Positions 7,576 to 13,648 of a stretch of DNA of 16,710 nucleotides are shown piece by piece (within the stretch, counting starts at the first letter, position 1; every line of letters begins with the position of its first letter). The position numbers and the translations under genes are program-made. The stretch comes from Candidatus Omnitrophota bacterium. Its GTDB lineage: Bacteria > Omnitrophota > Gorgyraeia > Gygaellales > Profunditerraquicolaceae. The DNA lies in assembly GCA_029563245.1 (NCBI GenBank), contig JAKQSG010000011.1:1-16710 (forward strand), read 5' to 3'. The notes under the pieces are model-generated. The model worked only from the letters and a program-made list of their open reading frames with translations, made no database searches and was not told the DNA's origin.

Positions 7576-7648
7576 TGGGCCATGTAGGAGTCGAACCTAC
7601 GACCTTGACATTAAGAGTGTCCTGCTCTGCCAATTGAGCTAATGGCCC
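7576..7648 (-). tRNA. tRNA-Lys (anticodon CTT)
   Basis: This is a complete 73-nt tRNA on the minus strand. GGGCCAT pairs with ATGGCCC, with discriminator A and no encoded CCA. The D arm is GCTC-AATTGGCA-GAGC. The anticodon loop CTCTTAA gives CUU, reading AAG lysine codons. The T arm GTAGG-TTCGACT-CCTAC is perfect. The outermost anticodon-stem pair is a G-A mismatch. A promoter lies about 27 nt upstream, and archease and rtcB follow in the same direction. Confidence 0.96.
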
Positions 7649-7674
7649 AAAAAATTTATAAAAGTGCAGTAAAG

Positions 7675-7703
7675 AGTATAGCTTATCTAAAAAAGTAAAT
7701 CAA
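7675..7703 (-). promoter_or_regulatory. Sigma-70 promoter for tRNA-Lys and probably archease-rtcB
   Basis: On the minus strand, TTGATT (7703-7698) is followed after exactly 17 nt by TATACT (7680-7675), close to the TTGACA/TATAAT consensus. The sequence upstream is very AT-rich, as in UP elements. Transcription would start near 7668, giving tRNA-Lys a leader of about 20 nt. With no terminator seen after the tRNA, the transcript may continue into archease and rtcB. Confidence 0.65.
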
Positions 7704-7715
7704 GAAAATAATAAA

Positions 7716-8003
7716 TTAATTCCCGCTACCAAAGCTCTCGGATGAACTAAAATCCTCGGACGAGAGAAACCTTTCAGAAGAAGTGCCGTCTTCAGAAAAA
7801 GTAAAATTCTCAGATGAATTAAACTTCTCCGAAGCATCAAAAACCTCTGAAGAGACAAACCTTTCAGAAGAAGTGCAGTCTTCAGAAAAAGCAGAGCTAT
7901 CAGAAAAACTGACCTTCTCAAAAAGGCTATAACCTTGCTCGCTGCTAAAACCTTCTTGGAAAATAAACAAAACAAATCCCGCCAGAATTAATAATACCTT
8001 CAT
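7716..8003 (-). CDS. Small secreted serine-rich repeat protein, function unknown
   Basis: I know no family for this 95-residue protein. The start at 8003 is supported by AAGG six bases before the ATG. Residues 1 to about 20 (MKVLLILAGFVLFIFQEGFS) look like a signal peptide or membrane anchor, without a lipobox cysteine. The remainder is about one-third serine and rich in glutamate and phenylalanine, with short units of the form SSExF: SSERF 46-50, SSEVF 51-55, ASEKF 57-61, SSENF 63-67, SSERF 76-80, SSEDF 81-85. A larger unit repeats with a 30-residue period: FSEDCTSSERF from 39 and FSEDGTSSERF from 69. The acidic, low-complexity make-up suggests an extended, possibly disordered surface or periplasmic peptide. 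An overlapping frame at 7700-7975 also looks repetitive, but only because the DNA repeats; it lacks this ribosome-binding site. Product reality is likely but unproven. Confidence 0.65.
   Translation of the reverse strand: MKVLLILAGFVLFIFQEGFSSEQGYSLFEKVSFSDSSAFSEDCTSSERFVSSEVFDASEKFNSSENFTFSEDGTSSERFLSSEDFSSSESFGSGN
7767..7891. repeat. Two 35-bp near-identical direct repeats with a 90-bp period inside the serine-rich gene
   Basis: Positions 7767-7801 and 7857-7891 agree at 34 of 35 bases. The single difference (7786 against 7876) turns Gly into Cys in the protein. The exact 90-bp spacing keeps the reading frame and points to a recent tandem duplication of a 30-codon unit. Confidence 0.85.
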
Positions 8004-8037
8004 AGGATACCTTCTTAGCCTAAATAAATCTTATAAA

Positions 8038-8496
8038 TTATAAAGATGGCTTGAGCAAGACTTTCAATGCCCAAACCACGAAACGAATTAACAATAAAAA
8101 TAAGTATAGAAAAAGAAGCTTAACAATAAAACTTACGCCGACAAAACGGCTGTATGCCTTTGATAAATAGAGCTGCTTGGAATTTATTAACCTAGCGCTC
8201 TTTAACTGAGACCTAATATTCATCACCTTCATAAATTCCTTTACGCGTTTTTCAACAACCTTTGGGGGAGGGTTATATGCCACTTCAAGAAACTCGTTAT
8301 AATCGGAGTAGTTGCGTATCTGCGGGATTATGTCAAGGTTGTATGTTTCTCCGTTACCAAAATCTAATTTATATTTTGGCAAGGCTATAGGGACATTTTG
8401 AAGAAAGAAATGCACCAATATATATAAAAAGCCTGCTAACCCTAAAATAACTAAAGCTTCCTTAGCGATTATCCTCTTAATATTTAATTTTATCAT
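8038..8496 (-). CDS. Membrane protein with two transmembrane segments, function unknown
   Basis: I do not recognise this 152-residue protein. A longer frame begins at 8562, but its first 22 codons lie in tRNA-Arg, so I take the ATG at 8496 (MIKLNIKRIIAK). A hydrophobic segment at about 13-33 is followed by a polar stretch of some 85 residues (KYKLDFGNGETYNLD..., then a KRVKEFMKVMNIRSQLK helix) and a second hydrophobic segment at about 120-145. It probably sits in the inner membrane with the middle part outside the cytoplasm. No enzyme motif is visible. The start is only 8 nt after the tRNA-Arg 3' end and has no Shine-Dalgarno that I can see, so RNase cleavage of the tRNA would leave an almost leaderless mRNA. 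The serine-rich gene follows after 34 nt. Confidence 0.65.
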   Translation of the reverse strand: MIKLNIKRIIAKEALVILGLAGFLYILVHFFLQNVPIALPKYKLDFGNGETYNLDIIPQIRNYSDYNEFLEVAYNPPPKVVEKRVKEFMKVMNIRSQLKSARLINSKQLYLSKAYSRFVGVSFIVKLLFLYLFLLLIRFVVWALKVLLKPSL

Positions 8497-8504
8497 ACGC
8501 AATT

Positions 8505-8576
8505 TGCGCCCAGGTGGAGTCGAACCACCAAGGCCAGTTCCGAAGACTGGTGCCCTATCCATTGGGCGATGGGCGC
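8505..8576 (-). tRNA. tRNA-Arg (anticodon TCG)
   Basis: This is a complete 72-nt tRNA. GCGCCCA pairs with TGGGCGC, with discriminator A and no encoded CCA. The D arm is GCCC-AATGGATA-GGGC. The anticodon arm CCAGT-CTTCGGA-ACTGG gives UCG, reading CGA and probably CGG arginine codons. The T arm GGTGG-TTCGACT-CCACC is perfect. The 5' end is 1 nt after the stop codon of the radical SAM gene at 8578, so it must be cut from that transcript or transcribed from a promoter inside the gene. Confidence 0.96.
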
Positions 8577-8577
8577 T

Positions 8578-9297
8578 TTAAATTATCTCTGCTTTTTCCC
8601 CTAAAATATTCGCTATCTTCTTAAGCTTAGGCCTGGAAACCGAAAAAACACCTGCTTCACTAACAGTACGTACAGGTGAATTAAGCTGGACCTTATCGGG
8701 ATTTATTCTGTCTATAACTTCTTTTAATTTTCTTATATGGCGTATATCGTCGTTTACTCCCTTAACCAGCATAACCTCAAGCCAGATCTTCCCCCTAAAC
8801 TCTTTCCTGAGAGAAATTAACCCATTAATAATATCTTCAATCCTTAACCCTTCATGCGGGCGATCGATCTTAACGAATAATTCCTGGGTTACCGCATCTA
8901 AAGACGGAACGACTAAATCTACTTTAGATATTTCCTTGCGCAATGATGAATCGCATAAGAAAGAAGAATTTGTTATCAGTGCTATTTTAGCATTAGAGAG
9001 CCCCTTAAGATAAATAATGAGATCAGAAATCCCGCTATTTAGCATTGGCTCACCAGAACCAGATAAAGTAATATAATCCATAGAAGATAAGTCGTTTTTA
9101 CCATTATGAACCCACTCCCTTAACTCTTCAATGATCTGATTGATCTTGACATATTCTGATCTGGAAAGGGTCAGATTATTAGTTTTTCCGATTTGACAGT
9201 ATAGGCAGTCAAAGCTACATGTCTTAGGAAGGGTAAGATTGATCCCTAAGGATACCCCTAGCCTGCGTGATTTTATAGGACCGTAAAGATACTGCAT
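8578..9297 (-). CDS. Radical SAM protein, COG0731-like stand-alone Fe-S oxidoreductase
   Basis: The 239-residue protein starts with GPIKSRRLGVSLGINL, a conserved entry of this family, then the cluster motif C27-X3-C31-X2-C34 (TCSFDCLYCQ). It continues with LSGSGEPML, ITNSS, and a long middle part ending in LNSPVRTVSEAG. This fits the group of short radical SAM proteins related to COG0731, whose bacterial members have no settled reaction. The archaeal relative TYW1 makes the tricyclic base of wyosine, but this bacterial branch should not be given that job. No C-terminal extra cluster is seen. The ATG at 9297 lacks a Shine-Dalgarno, and a strong hairpin lies just upstream. tRNA-Arg starts 1 nt after the stop. 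Confidence 0.82.
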   Translation of the reverse strand: MQYLYGPIKSRRLGVSLGINLTLPKTCSFDCLYCQIGKTNNLTLSRSEYVKINQIIEELREWVHNGKNDLSSMDYITLSGSGEPMLNSGISDLIIYLKGLSNAKIALITNSSFLCDSSLRKEISKVDLVVPSLDAVTQELFVKIDRPHEGLRIEDIINGLISLRKEFRGKIWLEVMLVKGVNDDIRHIRKLKEVIDRINPDKVQLNSPVRTVSEAGVFSVSRPKLKKIANILGEKAEII

Positions 9298-9300
9298 AGT

Positions 9301-9336
9301 GATAAAACTTTAGGGCGCTATAGAAAATAGCGCCCT
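9301..9336 (-). terminator. Probable intrinsic terminator of the glycogen-binding protein gene
   Basis: On the minus strand a perfect 10-bp stem AGGGCGCTAT/ATAGCGCCCT (9336-9327 with 9321-9312) closes a 5-nt loop and is followed by AAAGTTTTATC. The T-run is short and broken by the AAAG before it, so termination may be partial. It lies 27 to 51 nt after the stop codon of the CBM48 gene and ends about 15 nt before the next start codon. Confidence 0.6.
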
Positions 9337-9362
9337 TAGTTGATAGAAATACCTAAGATAAA

Positions 9363-9638
9363 TTATTTAACCTCTATTACACAGTTATGCGTACCAAAAG
9401 AATTGGGCACACATGCAGTACAATTAGCATCATTCTGCCAAGAACCATCCACAAAGAATTTATATTCATATCTTCCGGGCTTGAGGGTAGTCTTCGCTAT
9501 CCAATTACCCTTAGAATCTTTTTTCCCAGAAAGCTTCTTGATATCCCATTTATTGAAACTTCCGGCTACTGCTACTTTCTTAGCAGCTGGCGCATAAAGT
9601 TTAAACTCAACCGGCTTTGACCCAACTAACTTTGCCAT
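9363..9638 (-). CDS. Stand-alone CBM48/AMPK-type glycogen-binding domain protein
   Basis: The 91-residue protein is a single early-set beta-sandwich of the kind that binds glycogen or starch in branching enzymes, isoamylases and AMPK beta subunits. Residues 10-90 cover the fold: VEFKLYAPAAKKVAVAGSFN leads to GSFNKWD (26-32), then GNWIAKTTLKPGRYEYKFFVDGSWQND (44-70) and VPNSFGTHNCVIEV (77-90). W31 and W67 are candidate sugar-stacking residues. It has no catalytic domain. An unusual feature is three cysteines, C73, C76 and C86, in the loop before the last strand. I chose the ATG at 9638 because AAGGAGG lies six bases upstream; a longer frame from 9683 would run over the promoter. It has its own promoter and terminator. 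A glucan phosphorylase is encoded 6 kb away, so a role in glycogen metabolism or granule binding is plausible. Confidence 0.88.
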   Translation of the reverse strand: MAKLVGSKPVEFKLYAPAAKKVAVAGSFNKWDIKKLSGKKDSKGNWIAKTTLKPGRYEYKFFVDGSWQNDANCTACVPNSFGTHNCVIEVK

Positions 9639-9643
9639 AACTC

Positions 9644-9650
9644 CCTCCTT
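9644..9650 (-). promoter_or_regulatory. Strong Shine-Dalgarno that decides the start of the glycogen-binding protein
   Basis: AAGGAGG on the minus strand ends 5 to 6 bases before the ATG at 9638. It is a full anti-16S match at ideal spacing and rules against the upstream in-frame starts. Confidence 0.9.
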
Positions 9651-9660
9651 GTTATATATA

Positions 9661-9688
9661 TTTATATCACTACTCAAGACCATGTCAA
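9661..9688 (-). promoter_or_regulatory. Near-consensus sigma-70 promoter of the glycogen-binding protein gene
   Basis: TTGACA (9688-9683, a perfect -35) is followed after 16 nt by TATAAA (9666-9661, five of six -10 bases). Transcription should start near 9654, leaving a short leader with the Shine-Dalgarno. It lies in the 60-nt gap after lpxI. This is the best promoter match in the window. Confidence 0.8.
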
Positions 9689-9698
9689 GGGGTTTATT

Positions 9699-10502
9699 CT
9701 ATAATGCTACTATTGCTATCCCTTTTCTCTCGGCTAATTTAATAGAAGCTTCCCTGTCTATAAAAAGCGTCTTATCTGCTTCAATAGCAAGGCATTTTGC
9801 TCCAGCATTAATTAGGCGTTTTATAGTCCTTAGACCGATTACCGGAATATCAAAACGCATATCCTGATTCGGTTTAGCTACTTTTACTACTGTAATGCCT
9901 CCGCCGACAAGCCTCCCCGCTCTTAAAATAAGGTTGTCTGTCCCCTCCAAAGCCTCAACCGCAACTATAGCCTTATCCCTTACTGCTACTGTCTGGCCGA
10001 TATCCAGGGCACCGATTGACCTTGCCAACCCCAAACCAAAGTTGATATCATCCAAGGTCTTAGCATCGGGATGCTTCAAAGTAAGCACCCCTTTACCGGG
10101 GATATAATCTCTTACGAAAATTGTGGAATCGATTAAATCTAACCCCGCATTCTTCAGCTTTTCAGCGATTGCGCCGAATATCGTATCCGCTTTTTTGTTT
10201 CTTATGCTGGATAAAATCTGGCTGATATCAGGGTTATTAACCACTTCTTTGCTAAAAAGGCGGTAAGGGCTGACCTGACCGGCCATAACGACGCGCTTAA
10301 TAGATTCATCTCTGAATATGTCGAAAATACGGCTAAAATCAGAAAGCTTAACCCAAAAGACTTTATCTGCAAGGCTGTTTATCCTGCGAGAAGTCTCTCC
10401 TTTAATAGCAACGGCCACAATATAAAAACCGCTTTTTTTTGCTCCTTCACAAAAGAGTAAAGGGAATTTCCTATTGCCGGCAATCAAACCTATTCTTTCC
10501 AT
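9699..10502 (-). CDS. lpxI: UDP-2,3-diacylglucosamine pyrophosphatase LpxI
   Basis: LpxI hydrolyses UDP-2,3-diacylglucosamine to lipid X and UMP, the fourth step of lipid A synthesis, in bacteria that lack LpxH. The 267-residue protein has the family features: N-terminal RIGLIAGNRKFP (Rossmann-like part), VVMAGQVSPYRLF (71-83), TVAVRDKAIVAVEALEGTDN (171-190), GGGITVVKVAKPNQDMRFDIPVIG (200-223) and AGAKCLAIEADKTLFID. D218 in RFDIPVIG is the likely counterpart of the catalytic aspartate known from Caulobacter LpxI. I chose the ATG at 10502, 2 nt after the lpxA stop; a TTG at 10523 would add seven residues and overlap lpxA. It ends the lpx operon. The pairing of LpxA directly with LpxI is common in this family. 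Confidence 0.93.
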   Translation of the reverse strand: MERIGLIAGNRKFPLLFCEGAKKSGFYIVAVAIKGETSRRINSLADKVFWVKLSDFSRIFDIFRDESIKRVVMAGQVSPYRLFSKEVVNNPDISQILSSIRNKKADTIFGAIAEKLKNAGLDLIDSTIFVRDYIPGKGVLTLKHPDAKTLDDINFGLGLARSIGALDIGQTVAVRDKAIVAVEALEGTDNLILRAGRLVGGGITVVKVAKPNQDMRFDIPVIGLRTIKRLINAGAKCLAIEADKTLFIDREASIKLAERKGIAIVAL

Positions 10503-10504
10503 AA

Positions 10505-11293
10505 TTATTTTTCTACTCTGCAAGACTTACTTAAGCCGCGGCTAGAACCTTTGGCAAAATCGATAAGATACCTAACCTCCGCAGAATTATACTTCCCTAA
10601 AATTAACTCTTCTAAAGCATGCTTAGGGGTAAAACCGGAATTAAAAAGTATTCTGTAGGCGCGGTCAAGCTCTTTGATAGCTTCGCGGGAGACCTTATGA
10701 CGCCTTAATCCTATCAGGTTAAGGCCGTATACGAGCGCAGGATGCCCATCACAGGTAGAAAAAGGAGGAATATCCTGGACAACCTTAGAACAGCCTCCTA
10801 TTATAGAGAACTTCCCCACCCTGACAAATTGATGTATGGCAACTAAACCGCCGATAACTGCCGAATCTTCAACGATAACATGCCCGGCAAGCGTGGCATT
10901 ATTAGCAAAAACACAACTATTCCCTACGCTGCAATCATGTGCAACATGGGAATAGGCCATAAAAAGATTATGAGATCCAATTCTAGTCCTGCCCCCATCT
11001 CCCGTGCCCGGGTTAAAGGTGCAATATTCACGAACAATATTATTATCACCTATCTCTAAAAGTACCTTCTCTCCTTTATATTTTAAATCCTGCGGGCGGG
11101 ATCCAATACAGGCTCCGGTAAATATTTCGCAATTCTCCCCGATCAGGGTATTGCCATCAATTATACAATGGCTGCCGATTTTTGTACCAGAGCCTATAAC
11201 AACATCGTCATTAACGATACTATAGGGACCAATACTTACATTATCAGCTATCTTAGCTTTACCGGAGACGATTGCGTTTGGGTGTATTTGCAT
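10505..11293 (-). CDS. lpxA: UDP-N-acetylglucosamine acyltransferase LpxA
   Basis: LpxA transfers a 3-hydroxyacyl chain from acyl carrier protein to the 3-OH of UDP-GlcNAc, the first step of lipid A synthesis. The 262-residue length is typical. The first 190 or so residues are hexapeptide repeats that build a left-handed parallel beta-helix, starting IHPNAIVSGKAKIADNVSIG. MAYSHVAHDCSVG carries H119, equivalent to the catalytic base H125 of E. coli, with H116 matching H122. The helical C-terminal part begins near LIGLRRHKVSREAIKEL. It starts 2 nt after lpxC/fabZ and ends 2 nt before lpxI. Chain-length preference cannot be told with confidence from the residues. Confidence 0.97.
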   Translation of the reverse strand: MQIHPNAIVSGKAKIADNVSIGPYSIVNDDVVIGSGTKIGSHCIIDGNTLIGENCEIFTGACIGSRPQDLKYKGEKVLLEIGDNNIVREYCTFNPGTGDGGRTRIGSHNLFMAYSHVAHDCSVGNSCVFANNATLAGHVIVEDSAVIGGLVAIHQFVRVGKFSIIGGCSKVVQDIPPFSTCDGHPALVYGLNLIGLRRHKVSREAIKELDRAYRILFNSGFTPKHALEELILGKYNSAEVRYLIDFAKGSSRGLSKSCRVEK

Positions 11294-11295
11294 TT

Positions 11296-12594
11296 TTATT
11301 CGACTAAAGCGAACATAAGATCTGCCTCTGCCACTACCTTACCTTCAACTAAGGCCCTGCCACGCACCTGGCCGGTCTTAGATTTAACCTTTACTGCTTC
11401 GACTTCTAAAACAAGCTGGTCTCCGGGCACAACAGGCTTACGGAATTTTACGTTATTTATCGCCATAAAAAAAGCCAACTTTCCCCTGTTTTCCTCGGGC
11501 GCCAGCATCATTACCCCGCCAACCTGAGCCATAGCCTCTATAATAATAACCCCCGGCATAACCGGATGGCCCGGAAAATGGCCCTTAAAGAAATAATCAT
11601 TAATAGTTACATTCTTAATGCCCGTAGCATGCTTGCCGTATTCAAGCTTTATAATCCTGTCCACAAAAAGAAAAGGCTCGCGATGCGGAAGGATTTTCAT
11701 AATATCAGTCACTTCTAGAATACCACTTTCTTTTTTCATAGAATATTTCTCCCTTTGTTTAGTGATCGCATTTACTAGCTTAAGATTCAGGGCATGCCCG
11801 CTTTTAAAAGCAATAATATGGCCCTTGAGGCCAAAACCCAAAAGATTTAAGTCCCCCATCAAATCAAGAATCTTATGCCTCACAAACTCATCGCAAAAAC
11901 GGACCTTATTCTTAATGACGGTCCCATCCTTGGTCAGTACCAGCGTATTTTCATAATTAGCCCCCAGGCCGAGGCCCTGCTGCTGGAGCTCCTTAGCCTC
12001 GCTCTCAAGGCAGAATGTACGAGCAGGGGCAATCTCCTGCTTAAATACCTCAGGAGCGGAAAAGTTCAATTCTATAAATTCTCTCCTTTGTTCAACAAGA
12101 TTATAATCCAGGGTATAGGATATCTTAAAATCATCGCAGGGCAATACCATAATGTAGGCTCCGCCTTCTTCTATACGGATTTGCTCTTTTATAGAGAAAT
12201 AGTCCCGGGCCTTCCCTAATTCCCTGATGCCTGCCTGGCTGATTATATCCATATATTTAATACTGCTGCCATCTAATCCGGGCATTTCATTATTATCCAG
12301 CTCAACCTCCAGATTGTTTATCCCTGAGCCTGCCAAGGCAGCCATAAAATGCTCTATGGTCTGTACCTGGGCACCCTTGGATTCAACTGTGGTTCTCCTG
12401 GGGGTATTCCCAACAGTAGAGAGGAAATTGATAGCGGCTTTTATCCTAGGACTATCCGGTAAGTCGCAACGCACAAAAACAATCCCGGTATCAACACCCG
12501 CCGGCTTTAAGGTAACATTACTTTTATTACCAGTATGCAGGCCTATGCCGCTAAAACTAATTTCTTTAGCAATAGTCCTCTGAAAATCCATCAT
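11296..12594 (-). CDS. lpxC/fabZ: Bifunctional LpxC deacetylase / FabZ 3-hydroxyacyl-ACP dehydratase fusion
   Basis: Residues 1 to about 285 are LpxC, the zinc deacetylase that commits UDP-3-O-acyl-GlcNAc to lipid A. H82 (TIEHFMAAL), H240 and D244 (FVRHKILDLMGD) are the expected zinc ligands, and H267 (SGHALN) the catalytic histidine. From about residue 292 the chain is FabZ, which dehydrates 3-hydroxyacyl-ACP: ILPHREPFLFVDRI, then GHFPGHPVMPGVIIIEAMAQ with catalytic H343 and E353. The linker is only about 8 residues (KKESGILE). The fusion occurs in several diderm phyla such as Bacteroidota and may couple lipid A and fatty-acid flux, since both domains draw on the 3-hydroxyacyl-ACP pool. Two ATGs lie in tandem (12594 and 12591); AAGG is better spaced for the second. 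It is 9 nt after lpxD and 2 nt before lpxA. Confidence 0.97.
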   Translation of the reverse strand: MMDFQRTIAKEISFSGIGLHTGNKSNVTLKPAGVDTGIVFVRCDLPDSPRIKAAINFLSTVGNTPRRTTVESKGAQVQTIEHFMAALAGSGINNLEVELDNNEMPGLDGSSIKYMDIISQAGIRELGKARDYFSIKEQIRIEEGGAYIMVLPCDDFKISYTLDYNLVEQRREFIELNFSAPEVFKQEIAPARTFCLESEAKELQQQGLGLGANYENTLVLTKDGTVIKNKVRFCDEFVRHKILDLMGDLNLLGFGLKGHIIAFKSGHALNLKLVNAITKQREKYSMKKESGILEVTDIMKILPHREPFLFVDRIIKLEYGKHATGIKNVTINDYFFKGHFPGHPVMPGVIIIEAMAQVGGVMMLAPEENRGKLAFFMAINNVKFRKPVVPGDQLVLEVEAVKVKSKTGQVRGRALVEGKVVAEADLMFALVE

Positions 12595-12603
12595 GTCCTT
12601 TTC

Positions 12604-13635
12604 TTAGGGGAGTTTTGACTCTAAACCTTCAATCTTCCTCTTTAATTCTTTTATCAAAATGAAAAATTTAGGAAGGCTCTGAGAGCAAGCAAGCACTTTC
12701 TGATTAACAGCAAATGGCCTTGCCGGAGAACCTGACACCATTATGTTAGGCGGGATAGACTTAGTTACTCCGGACTGGGCAGTCACTATCACCCCGTCTC
12801 CGATATTAATATGGCCTACTAATCCTACCTGCCCGGCCAAAACAACGTTATCGCCTACAACAGTACTCCCGGATATCCCCACCTGGGCGACAATAAGGCA
12901 ATTCTTCCCTATAACTACATTATGCGCTATTTGTACAAGATTATCTATTTTAGTGCCTGAACCGATAACCGTCTTATCAAAACGCGCCCGGTCAATTGTA
13001 ACATTTGCCCCGATCTCAACATCATCACATATCTCGACTATCCCTACTTGCGGGATTTTATGATGCACGCCTTCTATAGTAACAAATCCAAAACCATCTG
13101 AACCGATAACCGTACCGCTATGAATTATTACTTTCTTACCGATAATAGTACGTTCGCGTATGGTAACGTTAGGATAAATCAAAGAACCATCGCCAATTTT
13201 ACTCTCCCTGCCGATAAAAACCCCCGGATATATAGAGACATTGTCTGCGATTGAAACATCATCTTCGACAACAACATATGCCCCTAATGCCACATTTTTA
13301 CCCAGTTTAGTGTTCTTACCTAAGACTGCGCTGGGATGGATACCCTTTAGACAGATAGAGGCATCATCCTTAATCAGAGATATTACCTTGGCAAAAGCAA
13401 GCGAAGGATTATCGGTACGGATAACCGGTTTGCTGGTTTCAAATTTGTCCCTGGATGTGATGACCGCGGAAGCAGCAGTTGAGTCAAGTAATGCATAGTA
13501 TTTAGGATTAGATAGAAAAGTAATATCTCCGGCCTGTGACTCTTTTATACCGTTTGCGCCGGTTATAACAATACTCTCATCCCCTACGACATCACCCTTA
13601 ACAAACTGAGCAATTTCTTTTAAGGTCTTACGCAT
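12604..13635 (-). CDS. lpxD: UDP-3-O-(3-hydroxyacyl)glucosamine N-acyltransferase LpxD
   Basis: LpxD adds the second 3-hydroxyacyl chain, on the 2-amino group, after LpxC has removed the acetyl group. The 343-residue length is normal. The N-terminal domain (1 to about 98) is the uridine-binding part, with DITFLSNPKY at 37-46. From IHPSAVLG (99) on, hexapeptide repeats form the beta-helix. SDGFGF (179-184) and VQIAHNVVIG (234-243) with H238, the expected catalytic histidine, are present, as is a C-terminal helix (KRKIEGLESKLP). It follows skp after 13 nt and precedes lpxC/fabZ after 9 nt. Confidence 0.97.
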   Translation of the reverse strand: MRKTLKEIAQFVKGDVVGDESIVITGANGIKESQAGDITFLSNPKYYALLDSTAASAVITSRDKFETSKPVIRTDNPSLAFAKVISLIKDDASICLKGIHPSAVLGKNTKLGKNVALGAYVVVEDDVSIADNVSIYPGVFIGRESKIGDGSLIYPNVTIRERTIIGKKVIIHSGTVIGSDGFGFVTIEGVHHKIPQVGIVEICDDVEIGANVTIDRARFDKTVIGSGTKIDNLVQIAHNVVIGKNCLIVAQVGISGSTVVGDNVVLAGQVGLVGHINIGDGVIVTAQSGVTKSIPPNIMVSGSPARPFAVNQKVLACSQSLPKFFILIKELKRKIEGLESKLP

Positions 13636-13648
13636 TATACTTCAAAAA

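Noticed and set aside
7700..7975. Leucine-rich repetitive frame overlapping the serine-rich gene
   Set aside because: Its repeat is the same DNA repeat read in another frame; it lacks a ribosome-binding site, and its Leu/Arg/Lys mix looks like a frame shadow. It remains the alternative if the serine-rich frame fails.
8497..8562. N-terminal extension of the 152-residue membrane protein (22 more codons)
   Set aside because: These codons lie in tRNA-Arg, which is complete and well folded; the ATG at 8496 is the first one outside it.
9639..9683. Longer start of the glycogen-binding protein
   Set aside because: It would translate through the promoter and the Shine-Dalgarno; AAGGAGG is ideally placed for the ATG at 9638.
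10503..10523. TTG start for lpxI seven codons upstream
   Set aside because: It overlaps lpxA, and LpxI family members begin right at the RIGLIAG strand, as the ATG at 10502 does.
11875..12583. Several long plus-strand frames opposite lpxC/fabZ, lpxD, lpxI and serS
   Set aside because: All lie opposite well-conserved minus-strand genes and show no recognisable motif or ribosome-binding site; they are antisense shadows.
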